Source: Aldehydirespirator sp965204875 (GTDB lineage: Bacteria; Actinomycetota; Acidimicrobiia; Acidimicrobiales; Aldehydirespiratoraceae). From it: 64,000 nt of DNA. The notes beneath the pieces were generated by a model, which was given only the letters and a program-made list of their open reading frames with translations, searched no databases and had not been told where the DNA came from. Below, in pieces: positions 52,359 to 61,599 of this stretch (its first letter is position 1; every line of letters starts with the position of its first letter). Location of the stretch: contig OZ242020.1 in assembly GCA_965204875.1 (NCBI GenBank), forward strand, positions 2,046,001 to 2,110,000, read 5' to 3'. The translations under genes were made by a program, and so were the position numbers.

Positions 52359-54239
52359 ATGCCCGTGGTCGTCCCCGTTCTTGACGCGCCGGCATTGCGA
52401 CGTGTGATGCACCGCTTCCACGGCGGGCTGGCCGCGCACCGCCAGGCGATCGACAACCTGAACGTCTACCCGGTGCCCGACGGCGACACGGGCACGAACA
52501 TGACCCTCACAATGCAGTCGGTCACCGAGGGGCTCGACGGGGTCGGCGAAGGCGTCGAGCCGCTCTGTGCCGCCATAGCCCACGGAGCGCTAATGGGCGC
52601 GCGCGGCAACTCGGGAGTGATCCTGGCGCAGATCATGCGCGGCGTCTCCGGGGTGCTGCGCGACGCGGCCGCCCAGGGCGGCACGCTGGACGCGCCCGTG
52701 GTCGCACGAGCGCTGACCGCGGCCAGCGACGGCGCCTACTCAGCCGTCGCCCGGCCGGTGGAGGGCACGATCCTGACGGTGATCCGGGAGGCCTCGGAGT
52801 CTGCGCAGGCAGCGGCGGGCGCGGGCGCGGGCCTGGCCGAGACGCTGGAGGCGGCCCGCGAGCGGGGCTATGACGCGCTGCGGCGCACACCTCAGATGCT
52901 GGCCGTGCTGGCCGAGGCGGGCGTGGTGGACGCCGGCGGCGCGGGGCTGATGCTGCTGATCGACGCCTGCCTCGCCGAGCTCGACGGCCGTGAGATGCCC
53001 CAAGCCCCCACCGACGGCACCGGGACAGCGCCCGCCGCGCTGGCCGGCGCGGCGCACCCGGTCGAGGAGTCCTCCATAGCCGAGCTGCGATACGAGGTGA
53101 TGTTCCTGCTCGACGCCTCCGACGCGGCTGTGGACGGTTTCAAGCGCGCCTGGGCGCAGGTAGGCGACTCGATAGTGGTGGTGGGCGGCGACGGCATCTG
53201 GAACTGCCACATCCACACAGACGACATCGGCGCCGCGGTGGAGGCCGGGATCGCCGCGGGCCGCCCGCACCGCATCGCAGTGACCGACCTGCTCGATCAG
53301 GCCGCCGAGCACTCCGAGTCCTTCGCGGCGGCCGAGGCCGCCAAGCAAGCCGACCCCGGCCCGAGCCTCGACCCCGGCCCGAGCGACGGCCCAAGTCCCA
53401 GCCCCAGCCCGCATCTCAGCGCCGGCCCGAGTCCTAGCCTCAGTCCCGGCCCAAGTCCCAGCCTCGACCCCGGACCGAACCCCAGTCCCGGCCCCAACCC
53501 CGTCGGCGGCCGGCTCGACGGCGCGGGCGCCTCGCGGGAGCCGGTGGCGGGTCCGCCGGCGCCGGTGGCCATCACCGCGGCCTACCGCTGCGCAGTGGTG
53601 GCCGTAGGCGCCGGGGCGGGCGTGGAGGCCATCCTCACGTCCATGGGCGCCGGCCGGGTCGTGACGGGCGGCCAGTCCATGAACCCGTCCACGGCCGAGC
53701 TCGTGGCGGCCGTCGACTCGCTGCCGGCGGGCCATGTGGTGCTGCTGCCCAACAACAAGAACATCATCCCGGTGGCCGAGCAGGTCGACGCCCACACCGA
53801 GCGCGAGGTGAGCGTGGTGCCGACCCGCAGCGTCGTGGAGGGGATGGCCGCCCTGCTCGCCTTCTCCACCGCCGCCGCCGCAGCCCAGAACCATCAGGCG
53901 ATGAGCGCCGCGGCCGCGGCCGTCACCGCCGCCGAGGTCACGCAGGCGGTGAGGGACGCATCCAGCCCTGCCGGCCCGATCCGTGCCGGGGACTGGCTCG
54001 GCGTCGCACCCGCCGGCATCGCCTCCATCGCCCCGGACGCCGCCACCGTGGCCACAGCACTGCTCGACGCCATCATCGACGAGAGCCACGAGCTGCTGAC
54101 CGTCATCACCGGCGCGGACGCGCAAGAGTCCGTCACAGCCGCCGTGCAGGCCCACATGCAGCGGCATCACCCTCAGGTGGAGGTCGAGGTAACCGAAGGC
54201 GGGCAGCCGCTCTACCCCTACTACTTCGGCCTCGAGTAG
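52359..54239 (+). CDS. DAK2 domain/FakA-like fatty acid kinase protein
   Basis: A 626-residue protein. The N-terminal DAK2 (DhaL-like) ATP-binding domain has NVYPVPDGDTGTNMTLTM at residues 35-52 and GARGNSGVILAQIMRGVSG near residue 85. The middle and C-terminal parts (about 215-330, then about 400-626) match the YloV/FakA dimerisation and substrate-transfer regions (VVVGGDGIWNCHIHTDD; VVLLPNNKNIIPVAEQVD). Between them is a Pro/Ser/Gly linker of about 55 residues (DPGPS and PSPSPS words). FakA phosphorylates fatty acids with FakB. It is 30 bp upstream of recG in the same direction. Confidence 0.83.
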   Translation: MPVVVPVLDAPALRRVMHRFHGGLAAHRQAIDNLNVYPVPDGDTGTNMTLTMQSVTEGLDGVGEGVEPLCAAIAHGALMGARGNSGVILAQIMRGVSGVLRDAAAQGGTLDAPVVARALTAASDGAYSAVARPVEGTILTVIREASESAQAAAGAGAGLAETLEAARERGYDALRRTPQMLAVLAEAGVVDAGGAGLMLLIDACLAELDGREMPQAPTDGTGTAPAALAGAAHPVEESSIAELRYEVMFLLDASDAAVDGFKRAWAQVGDSIVVVGGDGIWNCHIHTDDIGAAVEAGIAAGRPHRIAVTDLLDQAAEHSESFAAAEAAKQADPGPSLDPGPSDGPSPSPSPHLSAGPSPSLSPGPSPSLDPGPNPSPGPNPVGGRLDGAGASREPVAGPPAPVAITAAYRCAVVAVGAGAGVEAILTSMGAGRVVTGGQSMNPSTAELVAAVDSLPAGHVVLLPNNKNIIPVAEQVDAHTEREVSVVPTRSVVEGMAALLAFSTAAAAAQNHQAMSAAAAAVTAAEVTQAVRDASSPAGPIRAGDWLGVAPAGIASIAPDAATVATALLDAIIDESHELLTVITGADAQESVTAAVQAHMQRHHPQVEVEVTEGGQPLYPYYFGLE

Positions 54240-54269
54240 GCCCGAGCGGCTGCTTCGGCGCGAGGTCCC

Positions 54270-56414
54270 ATGCCGGCCGGCGATCCCCCCCTCAGCCTCC
54301 GGGACCTCGACGGCCTGTCGGTGCGCCGGCTGAAGACGGTCGGCCCGAGGCGCGCCGACGCGCTCGCCGAGATGGGGATTGCCACCGTGCTCGACCTGTT
54401 GCAGCACTATCCCCGCCGCTACGTGGACCGCACCCGCCAGGCGCAGATCGCCGAGCTCGCCGTCGACGAGGAGGCCACCGTGGTCGGACACGTCCTGCAC
54501 GGTGCCACGCGGCGCACCAGGGGCGGCCGGTCGCTCACCGACATCGTCATCAGCGACGACACGGCCAGGCTGAAGCTCGCCTTCTTCAACCAGCCCTGGC
54601 GTGAGCGCCACCACTCGCCCGGAAGCACCGTGGTCGTCCACGGGCGGCTGGTGCGCTACCGCGGCGAGCTGCAGATGACCAACCCCCTGATCGACCCGGT
54701 CGGGGATCGCACGGGCAGGATCATCGCCGTCTACCCGCAGTCGGATCGGGCGGGCGTTCGCACCTGGGACATCGCGGGAAGCGTCAACGAGGCGCTAAAC
54801 CGCTGCGAGCCCAGGCGCATCGCCGACCCGCTCCCCGCCGAGACGCGGCGGCGCTTCGACTTCGTCGACCGGCACAGCGCGCTGAGCGGCATCCACCGGC
54901 CGGCCACGCTGGGCGAGTCGGCGCAGGCCCGCCGCCGGCTCGTGTTCGATGAGCTGCTGCGCGTGCAGCTCGAGCTGGTGAGGCGCAAGCGCCGCCTGGA
55001 GCTGCACACCGCGGGGCTCTCGCACGCCGTGGGCGGCGACCTGGTGGCGCGCTTCCTGGCCGGCCTGCCCTTCGAGCTCACCGGCGCCCAGCGGCGGGTC
55101 GCGGCCGAGATCGCCGGCGACCTGGCCAAGCCCTACCCGATGCATCGGCTGCTGCAGGGCGATGTCGGCGCAGGCAAGACGGTCGTGGCGCTGTGCGCGC
55201 TGCTGACCGCCGTTCAGGGGGGGTTCCAGGGCGCGCTGATGGCGCCCACGGAGGTACTGGCCGAGCAGCACTACCGCACCATCGTGGCGCTGCTCGACGG
55301 CCTGTCGGTGCCCGACCCCGCCAGGCTCGCCGGTGAGCGCCCGCTGCGGGTGGAGCTGCTGTCGTCAGGCCGCAGCGCGCCCCAGCGGCGCAGCGCCACG
55401 CAGGGCCTCGCGGCGGGCGACGTGGAGCTGGTGGTCGGCACGCACGCGCTGATCTCGCAGGGGGTGGAGTATCGCGCCCTGGGTGTGGTGGTCATCGACG
55501 AGCAGCACCGCTTCGGTGTCGAGCAGCGGGCCGTGCTGCGCGACCGCGGCCCCGGCTCGATCACGCCCGACCTGCTGGTGATGACCGCAACGCCGATACC
55601 GCGCACCGCGGCCATGACCGTCTACGGCGACCTCGACGTGTCGGTTCTCGACGAGCTGCCCGCCGGGCGCACGCCCGTGGCCACGTCCTGGGCGCGCACC
55701 CCCGCAGACGAGGCCCGAGTCTGGAAGGCGGTGCGCTCCGAGGTGGCCCAGGGTCACCAGGCCTACGTGGTGTGTCCCGTGATCGAGGAGTCCGAGACGC
55801 TCGACTTGCGCTCGGCCACGGAGACCTACGAGCGTCTCACCGGTGACGGCGGCGAGCTGTGCGGCCTGCGCGTCGGCCTGCTGCACGGGCGGGTCCCGCC
55901 CGCCGACAAGGAGGCGACGATGGAGCTGTTCCGCTCCGGCGCGCTGAGCGTGCTCGTTGCCACGACCGTTGTGGAGGTCGGCGTCGACGTGGCCGCTGCC
56001 ACCGTCATGGTGGTGCTCGACGCCGGGCGCTTCGGCATCGCCCAGCTGCACCAGCTGCGCGGCCGGGTGGGCCGCTCGTCGCTGCGGTCGAGCTGCTACC
56101 TGGTGGGCGAGGCCGCTACCGCTGACGCCGAGGCGCGGCTCACAGCCGTGGTGGCCTCATGCAACGGTTTCGAGCTGGCCGAGGCCGACCTGGAGTTGCG
56201 CGGCGAGGGCACCATCATGGGCGAGCGCCAGAAGGGCCGCAACGATCTGAGGCTGGCGTCGCTGCGCCGCGACAGGGAGTGGGTGACGAGGGCGCGTGCC
56301 GAAGCCGTCGAGATCATCGACGCCGATGCCGAGATGAGTGGCCTGCCGGAGCTCGCCGACGAGGTCGACTTCATGCTCGGCAGCCGCGACGCCGAGTTCC
56401 TGCTGAAGAGCTGA
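54270..56414 (+). CDS. recG: ATP-dependent DNA helicase RecG
   Basis: A 714-residue RecG. The N-terminal wedge domain has LDGLSVRRLKTVGPRRADAL and YPRRYVDRT, followed by an OB fold. The helicase Walker A HRLLQGDVGAGKTVVALCAL is at about 288-307, the Walker B reads VVVIDEQHRFGVEQR, motif III is LLVMTATPIPRTAAMTVYGD, and motifs V/VI read VLVATTVVEVGVDVAAATVM and QLHQLRGRVGRSS. RecG remodels replication forks and branch migrates Holliday junctions. Its end (GAAGAGCTGA) is repeated 24 bp downstream with short internal echoes. The ATG at 54270 was chosen. Confidence 0.95.
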   Translation: MPAGDPPLSLRDLDGLSVRRLKTVGPRRADALAEMGIATVLDLLQHYPRRYVDRTRQAQIAELAVDEEATVVGHVLHGATRRTRGGRSLTDIVISDDTARLKLAFFNQPWRERHHSPGSTVVVHGRLVRYRGELQMTNPLIDPVGDRTGRIIAVYPQSDRAGVRTWDIAGSVNEALNRCEPRRIADPLPAETRRRFDFVDRHSALSGIHRPATLGESAQARRRLVFDELLRVQLELVRRKRRLELHTAGLSHAVGGDLVARFLAGLPFELTGAQRRVAAEIAGDLAKPYPMHRLLQGDVGAGKTVVALCALLTAVQGGFQGALMAPTEVLAEQHYRTIVALLDGLSVPDPARLAGERPLRVELLSSGRSAPQRRSATQGLAAGDVELVVGTHALISQGVEYRALGVVVIDEQHRFGVEQRAVLRDRGPGSITPDLLVMTATPIPRTAAMTVYGDLDVSVLDELPAGRTPVATSWARTPADEARVWKAVRSEVAQGHQAYVVCPVIEESETLDLRSATETYERLTGDGGELCGLRVGLLHGRVPPADKEATMELFRSGALSVLVATTVVEVGVDVAAATVMVVLDAGRFGIAQLHQLRGRVGRSSLRSSCYLVGEAATADAEARLTAVVASCNGFELAEADLELRGEGTIMGERQKGRNDLRLASLRRDREWVTRARAEAVEIIDADAEMSGLPELADEVDFMLGSRDAEFLLKS

Positions 56415-56449
56415 AAAGCTGAAGATCTGAAGAGCTGGGGGCTTGGGCA

Positions 56450-57016
56450 GTGGCACTGCGTGTGGTGGCCGGAACGGCGCGGGGACGGCGCCTGGTGGTG
56501 CCGGCGGGGACGGCCGTGCGCCCCAGCAGCGACCGCGTGCGCGGGGCGGTGTTCAACTCGCTGTACTCGATGCGCGCCGTCAGCGACGCCTCCGTGCTCG
56601 ACCTCTACGCCGGCACCGGCGCGCTCGGGATCGAGGCGCTGAGCAGGGGCGCCGCCGGCGCGGTCTTCGTGGAGCGCGACCCGGCTGCGGTCAGAGCGCT
56701 GCGAGCCAACCTGGAGGCGACCGGTCTCGCCGGGCGCGCCGAGGTGATGGCTCTCGACGCGGGCGCGGCGATCGACCAGCTCAACGCGAGCCGCCGGCGC
56801 TTCGATCTGGCGCTCATCGACCCGCCGTATGCCTTCGACGGCTGGCCCGGTCTGCTGCCGCTGGTTCCCGCCGCGGTGTTCGTCATCGAGTCGGACCGCC
56901 CCGTGGACCCCGGCCCCGCGTTGATTGTTCACCATCGCAAGCACCATGGGGGTACTGTGGTGACGTTCGCACGCGCCGCCGAGGGCGGCCCGCAGCAGTC
57001 CGGAGCCCGCCAGTGA
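56450..57016 (+). CDS. rsmD: 16S rRNA (guanine(966)-N(2))-methyltransferase
   Basis: A 188-residue RsmD. LRVVAGTARGRRLVVPAGTA, RPSSDRVRGAVFNSL and VLDLYAGTGALGIEALSRGA (SAM motif I, near residue 50) are the family hallmarks, and DLALIDPPYAFD near residue 123 is the catalytic (D/N)PPY. It methylates G966 of 16S rRNA in the 30S subunit. The start is a GTG at 56450. The stop overlaps the GTG of coaD (GTGA). Confidence 0.92.
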   Translation: MALRVVAGTARGRRLVVPAGTAVRPSSDRVRGAVFNSLYSMRAVSDASVLDLYAGTGALGIEALSRGAAGAVFVERDPAAVRALRANLEATGLAGRAEVMALDAGAAIDQLNASRRRFDLALIDPPYAFDGWPGLLPLVPAAVFVIESDRPVDPGPALIVHHRKHHGGTVVTFARAAEGGPQQSGARQ

Positions 57017-57492
57017 CCCGAGTGCTCTATCCCGGATCGTTCGATCCGATCCACTACGGACACCTTGAGATCATCGAGACGCTGGCACAGCTCTTCGACG
57101 AGGTCGTGGTGGCCGCCATGCGCAACCCGCAGAAGGGCGACGGCCTGTTCGGTCTCGACGAGCGCGAGCAGATGATCAAGGAGGTGTGCGCCCACCTGCC
57201 CAACGTCTCCGTCGCCATGTTCTCCAACCTCGTGGTCAAGCTCGCGCAGGAGCTGGAGGCAGACTTCATCGTCAAGGGCCTCAGAGCCGTGTCGGACTTC
57301 GAGAACGAGCTGCAGATGGCGCAGATGAACCACGCCATCGCGGGCATTCAGACGGTGTTCATCCCGTCGGCGAGCCGCCGCTCCTTCGTCGCCTCCAAGC
57401 TCATCCGCGAGGTCGCCCGCTTCGGCGGGGACGTCTCCTCGATGGTGCCCGAGGCCGTCCGTTCCCGCCTCGCGGGCCGCTTCGACGTCTAG
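57013..57492 (+). CDS. coaD: Phosphopantetheine adenylyltransferase
   Basis: A 159-residue CoaD. It starts TRVLYPGSFDPIHYGHLEII, containing the HxGH nucleotidyltransferase motif (HYGH, residues 14-17), with VVVAAMRNPQKG near residue 31, FIVKGLRAVSDFENELQMAQ near residue 85 and FIPSASRRSFVASKLIREVA with the ATP-binding Ser/Arg motif. It transfers AMP to 4'-phosphopantetheine in CoA synthesis. It is coupled to rsmD by a 4-bp overlap, a common actinobacterial pairing. Confidence 0.95.
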   Translation: MTRVLYPGSFDPIHYGHLEIIETLAQLFDEVVVAAMRNPQKGDGLFGLDEREQMIKEVCAHLPNVSVAMFSNLVVKLAQELEADFIVKGLRAVSDFENELQMAQMNHAIAGIQTVFIPSASRRSFVASKLIREVARFGGDVSSMVPEAVRSRLAGRFDV

Positions 57493-57498
57493 GGGCGA

Positions 57499-58098
57499 GT
57501 GTCCCAGGTGACAGCGGACCCGACCCCGCGGAACGCGCCGACCCCGCCGGGCAGCGCCGAGAACTCGCTCGATCAGCGCCGGCTCGCCGTCGAGCAGATG
57601 CTGGCCCAGGCCGTGCGGCTCCTGGAGAGGTCGCGCCCGATGCCCTTCTCCACCTCGGTGATGATCAACGCCGAGGAGCTGCTGACGCTGCTGCGCCGCG
57701 CCCAGTCGGCACTGCCCGAGGAGCTGCGCGCCGCTCGCTGGATCCTCAAGGAGCGCGACGACCTGCGGGCCCGGGCCCAACGAGAGGGCGAGGACATAGT
57801 GGCGGCGGCGCGGGCCCGCGCTGAGCGGATGGTGCAGCGCAGCGAGGTGGTCAAGGCCGCGGAGACGCAGGCGCGCCGCACCGTCTCACAGGCCGAGGAG
57901 CGGGCACTGAAGATGAAGCTCGAGACCGAGGATTGGTGCGATAAGCGTCTCGCCGCCTTCGAGGCGACGCTGCACAAGACGATGACCGCCGTCTCGGCGG
58001 GACGCCGGAAGCTGCAGGACACGCGCCTGCCGCGGCCCGAGCCGCCCGCTCCCGCATCCGCCGTCGCCGACGACGTATTCGACCAGGACACGGGTTGA
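57499..58098 (+). CDS. DivIVA/SepIVA-like coiled-coil cell division protein
   Basis: A 199-residue protein. A Pro-rich N terminus is followed by NSLDQRRLAVEQMLAQAVRL and then a long charged helix (ELRAARWILKERDDLRARAQ to VSQAEERALKMKLETEDWCD) with strong coiled-coil character, ending in a Pro/Ala/Asp tail. Position directly upstream of DUF177, rpmF, plsX, acpP, rnc and the fpg-like gene matches the place of mycobacterial SepIVA (Rv2927c). It is probably a septum or cell-pole organiser; the sequence-level assignment is moderate. The start is a GTG at 57499, 6 bp after coaD. Confidence 0.7.
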   Translation: MSQVTADPTPRNAPTPPGSAENSLDQRRLAVEQMLAQAVRLLERSRPMPFSTSVMINAEELLTLLRRAQSALPEELRAARWILKERDDLRARAQREGEDIVAAARARAERMVQRSEVVKAAETQARRTVSQAEERALKMKLETEDWCDKRLAAFEATLHKTMTAVSAGRRKLQDTRLPRPEPPAPASAVADDVFDQDTG

Positions 58099-58101
58099 GG
58101 G

Positions 58102-58557
58102 GTGTCGCGCCTAGAGGGTCGTTCGCGGCGAGGCGGCCTGCTGATCGACTGCGCGCGGCTCAACGCCGGCGTGGTCGACCGCATCGACGTCTCGCGGCAG
58201 TGCGTGCTGGACGAGCCGGGCGTCGCCGCGTCGCGGGTCGACGGCGGGTCGGTCGATCTGGAGGTGGTGGTGCGCGCCGCCGGAGCGACCTTCGTCGCCG
58301 TGGGAGTCCTGCGCGGCAGGTGGGTCTCGGAGTGCCGCCGCTGTCTCAGCGAGGTCGGCGGGCCGCTCGAGGTGCGGTTGCACGAGGTGTTCGAGTGGGA
58401 GCCGTCGGAGGGCGAGACCTGGCCGATCGACGACTGCCGCATCGACCTCGGCGAGCCCGCACGCGAGGCGGCCATCCTCGCCCTGCCGCTGGCCCCGCTC
58501 TGCTCCGCGGACTGCGCAGGCCCCGAGCCCGACCGCTTTCCGACAGGCCCCCGCTGA
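58102..58557 (+). CDS. DUF177 (YceD) family protein
   Basis: A 151-residue DUF177 protein. The beta-rich middle section contains VSECRRCLSEVGGPLEVRLHE near residue 75, with the conserved CxxC, and LPLAPLCSADCAGPEPD at the C terminus, the family's second Cys block. YceD/DUF177 proteins sit next to rpmF in most bacteria and support 23S rRNA or L32 maturation. Here rpmF is the next gene, 197 bp downstream. The GTG start is 3 bp after the SepIVA-like stop. Confidence 0.85.
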   Translation: MSRLEGRSRRGGLLIDCARLNAGVVDRIDVSRQCVLDEPGVAASRVDGGSVDLEVVVRAAGATFVAVGVLRGRWVSECRRCLSEVGGPLEVRLHEVFEWEPSEGETWPIDDCRIDLGEPAREAAILALPLAPLCSADCAGPEPDRFPTGPR

Positions 58558-58754
58558 TAGATCCCGAAAGGGTCCCCGCCAATGGATCCTGCAGCGTCAA
58601 GGACCTCAACAGCGCCCAGCAGATCTCGCAGCTAGATGTCGCAGCGCCCGGCGCGCGGTGCCTGCGCCGGGTGGCACTAGACTCGGCCGCTGGCTTGGCG
58701 CTGGCGCGTCCGGGCCGTCGCGGTCGCGACCAGAGCACCCGAGAAGGTTCAAGC

Positions 58755-58934
58755 ATGGCTGTCCCCAAGAAGAAGACCTCCAAGGCGAAGGGCCGCAGCC
58801 GGCGTGCCTCGGCATGGCGCGTCCGTCCGGCGGGCCGCAGTTCGTGCGGGCGCTGCGGGAGCGTCAAGCGACCCCACCGGGTGTGCGGCAACTGCGGCTG
58901 GTACGGCGGCCGGCAGGCCATAGACATCGAGTAG
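58755..58934 (+). CDS. rpmF: 50S ribosomal protein L32
   Basis: A 59-residue L32. AVPKKKTSKAKGRSRRASAW at the N terminus is the family signature, and the zinc ribbon reads CGRCG...CGNCGWYGGR (two CxxC pairs). The ATG at 58755 has GAGAAGG 7 bases upstream. A region of 197 bp upstream without a gene contains the promoter. The 3' end is partly echoed about 119 bp downstream (TCGAGTAG followed by GCCGCAGCG). Confidence 0.95.
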   Translation: MAVPKKKTSKAKGRSRRASAWRVRPAGRSSCGRCGSVKRPHRVCGNCGWYGGRQAIDIE

Positions 58935-59072
58935 GCCGCAGCGCCGCAACGCCACAGCGCCACAGCGCCATGAGGCCCGCCGAGATGAATCCTGGGAGCG
59001 TGTCGGGCCTCCGCTGCAGTCGCCGGGCCGCGACCGCCGCCGGGGTCGAGTAGCGGGCGGGCCGCAGCGGCC

Positions 59073-60065
59073 ATGCAACCGGAGCCGGTGGCGGTGGACG
59101 CCATGGGGGGCGACCGGGCCCCCTCGGAGATCGTCAGCGGCGCGCGCCGCGCTGTCGAGGAGCTGGGCATCCCCGTCGTGCTCGTAGGCCGGCCCGGCGA
59201 GATGGGCGACACGGGCGGGCTTGATGTGATCGAGGCTGGCGAGGTGATCGGCATGGACGCGGAGCCCGGCTCGGCCGTGCGAACCATGAAGGACTCCTCG
59301 CTGGTGCGGGCCGCGGAGGCGGTGCGCGATGGGCGGGCCTGCGCCATGGTGTCGGCGGGCAACACCGGGGCGGCAATGGGCGCGGCGCTGCTGCGCATGG
59401 GACGCATCCGCGGCATCGCCCGCCCGGCCATCGCCACCCCGATCCCCACTCCCGGCGCCCGTCCGACCACGATGCTGGACTCGGGCGCCAACGCGCAGTG
59501 CCGGCCGGAGTGGCTCGTGCAGTTCGCCCGGATGGGCTCCGTCTACGCCCGCGACCGCTTCGCCCTCGAGCGGCCCCGCGTGGGACTGCTGTCGATAGGC
59601 GAGGAGGCGGGCAAGGGCAACGATTTCACGAAGGCGGCGTTCGACCTCCTCGCCGACGGGAGCTGGGCCGACGACTGCGGCGCTGCCTGGATCGGCAACG
59701 TCGAGGGACGCGACATCATGACTCCCGAGGTCGATGTGGTCGTGACCGACGGGTTCACCGGCAACGTCACCCTGAAGGCGCTGGAGGGCTCCCTGCGGGC
59801 ACTCTTCGGCAGGCTGCTGGTGGCCATCGACACCGACGACACGTCCAGAGCGGCCGGCGAGTCGCTGGCCCCGGCGCTGGACGCCATGGCCCGCGAGCTG
59901 CACCCCGACAGCGTCGGCGGGGCGCTGCTGCTGGGCGTGCGGGGAGTGTGTGTCATCTCCCACGGCAGCAGCAGCGCGGCAGCGATGATGAACGCCATCG
60001 TTGTGGCACACGAGATGGCAACCGCGCAGATGGTTGATCACCTGGCCGCCACCGCCCGCAGCTAG
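59073..60065 (+). CDS. plsX: Phosphate acyltransferase
   Basis: A 330-residue PlsX. VAVDAMGGDRAPSEIVSGAR is at the N terminus, MVSAGNTGAAMGAALLRMGR near residue 95, RPTTMLDSGANAQCRPEWLV near residue 130, VGLLSIGEEAGKGNDFTKAA near residue 168 and VVVTDGFTGNVTLKALEG near residue 228. PlsX makes acyl-phosphate from acyl-ACP for phospholipid synthesis, so its neighbour acpP fits. The ATG at 59073 was chosen. A perfect hairpin terminator follows the gene. Confidence 0.93.
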   Translation: MQPEPVAVDAMGGDRAPSEIVSGARRAVEELGIPVVLVGRPGEMGDTGGLDVIEAGEVIGMDAEPGSAVRTMKDSSLVRAAEAVRDGRACAMVSAGNTGAAMGAALLRMGRIRGIARPAIATPIPTPGARPTTMLDSGANAQCRPEWLVQFARMGSVYARDRFALERPRVGLLSIGEEAGKGNDFTKAAFDLLADGSWADDCGAAWIGNVEGRDIMTPEVDVVVTDGFTGNVTLKALEGSLRALFGRLLVAIDTDDTSRAAGESLAPALDAMARELHPDSVGGALLLGVRGVCVISHGSSSAAAMMNAIVVAHEMATAQMVDHLAATARS

Positions 60066-60101
60066 CCGCGACTTCTGCTGCGGCGGTTGCACCGGCACGA
60101 A

Positions 60102-60136
60102 AGAGAGGCCCGGGCACGAAATACCCGGGCCTCTCT
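60102..60136. terminator. Bidirectional hairpin terminator between plsX and the Fn3 gene
   Basis: A perfect 13-bp inverted repeat (AGAGAGGCCCGGG, loop CACGAAATA, CCCGGGCCTCTCT). On the minus strand the stem is followed by a TTT run and on the plus strand by a weaker T stretch. It lies between convergent genes, where a shared terminator is expected. Confidence 0.9.
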
Positions 60137-60222
60137 AGGCGTTTCAATACCCTAGCGCTGTTCGCTGGGGATTCGGTGCCACAACCGGCTTGCCAGCGAC
60201 GGGCAGGCCAGGTCTTTCGGGC

Positions 60223-61599
60223 TTACCAGCAACCCCGAGAGTTGGCGGCAGCTGATGCCCACGCCGTGTTGTATTCGATGGAATACCAGCCGATCTTATA
60301 CTTGAAGTCCACCCGTGCCGCTGCGTCTTCTGCGCTCCTGCGAAGGTCTATGACCGACAGCAGAGTGTCCAGATCGACCGAACCCATAGCGTCAAACCGG
60401 GCATCCTCGTAAAGTTGCTGAACCCGGATCCACTCTCGATGAGCGTCGTCGAAGGCTTGCCATGCGGCCTTGTTGGCGGAGTGGACGGCGCCCACTATCG
60501 GCCACAGCGTCTCGCCGGAGTTTCCAGTGATCCCCAGCACCGCATGGTAGGCTTTGTTGTACTGGGTAGCCAGAAACCCGCGTTGGTCGCTCCACTCGGT
60601 AACGGCCTCCCGCTCCAACTCATGCCTCTCGAGACCCTTGCTCTGCGCGAAGTAGGAGTCCAGGCTGTCGATCCGGTCGGCCCGGGACTGACTGGCTGCG
60701 AAGGCGTCGTCCCTGATCGAGCGGGCCTTGCGGACCTCTTCGCGGTAGTCGTACCAGGCTTCCCGCATTGCGCTGCATGGCGTCTTGTCGCCCACCCCGG
60801 GCGCGGTCTGGGGATCGCGGCGGGGCTTCGTCCACGGAGGCACGGTTGTAGTGGTCGTTGTTGTCGTAGTGGTCGTAGTCGTGGTCGTCGTGGTCGTGGT
60901 CGTGGTGGCGGTCGTTATGATGGTGAGTGTCGCCCAATCCGAGGGGGGTCCCCAGTCGACACTGTTGCGCGCCCTTACCCGGAATCGCCACACGCCGACA
61001 GCCAGGCCACCACCGGGAGCGAAGGTGGCGGACGTGGTCGATGGACTCGAGTTGCCTACATTGTACCATCTACTCGGGTTCTCTTCCCCTGGCCTGTGAT
61101 ACTGAAAGCTCCACAAATCCACGGTCGCGTCGCCAAGATTCGTCCAGAGAATCTCAAGCCAGTTTGAGTCCACGCGCCGCCACGCGCTCAAGCCCGTCGG
61201 TTTGCCCGGCACACCAGGCACAGTGGTAGTGGTAGTGGTGGTGGTGGTGGTTGGGCTGATGGTGAGTGTCGCCCAATCCGAGGGGGTTCCCCAGCCGTTA
61301 CTGTTGCGCGCCCTTACCCGGAATCGCCACACGCCGGCAGTTAGGCCACCCCCGGGACGGAAGCCGACGGTCGTGGTCGATGCGTCCGAGTTGTATATAT
61401 CGTCCCATGCATCAGGATTTCCCTGCCCAGGCCTGTGAACCTGATAGCTCCACAAATCCACGGTCGCGTCGCCAAGATTCGTCCAGCTCAGCTCGGCCTG
61501 GATGTTACTGGCAAAGATGATACTACGGGTCGACACGCTCAAGCCCGTCGGTTTGCCCGGCGCACCAGGCTGGGCTTCCTGAGCGGTGGCCGGGGCCAC
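60223..61599 (-). CDS. Secreted protein with two fibronectin type III domains (frame starts inside signal peptide region)
   Basis: A 458-residue frame with two Fn3 domains (about 15-110 and 135-230, each with TNLGDATVDLWS and GVWRFRVRARNS). They are joined by threonine-rich linkers, including a run of 22 Thr near residue 235. A C-terminal domain of about 200 residues is helical and contains EAWYDYREEVRKARSIRDDA and FKYKIGWYSIEYNTAW; I do not recognise it. The N terminus APATAQEAQPG is exactly what remains after a signal peptidase site (ATA-QE), but the signal peptide is encoded in another frame just upstream (61600-61780). The GTG at 61599 is the start only if no frameshift occurs. Confidence 0.7.
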   Translation of the reverse strand: MAPATAQEAQPGAPGKPTGLSVSTRSIIFASNIQAELSWTNLGDATVDLWSYQVHRPGQGNPDAWDDIYNSDASTTTVGFRPGGGLTAGVWRFRVRARNSNGWGTPSDWATLTISPTTTTTTTTTTVPGVPGKPTGLSAWRRVDSNWLEILWTNLGDATVDLWSFQYHRPGEENPSRWYNVGNSSPSTTSATFAPGGGLAVGVWRFRVRARNSVDWGPPSDWATLTIITTATTTTTTTTTTTTTTTTTTTTTVPPWTKPRRDPQTAPGVGDKTPCSAMREAWYDYREEVRKARSIRDDAFAASQSRADRIDSLDSYFAQSKGLERHELEREAVTEWSDQRGFLATQYNKAYHAVLGITGNSGETLWPIVGAVHSANKAAWQAFDDAHREWIRVQQLYEDARFDAMGSVDLDTLLSVIDLRRSAEDAAARVDFKYKIGWYSIEYNTAWASAAANSRGCW

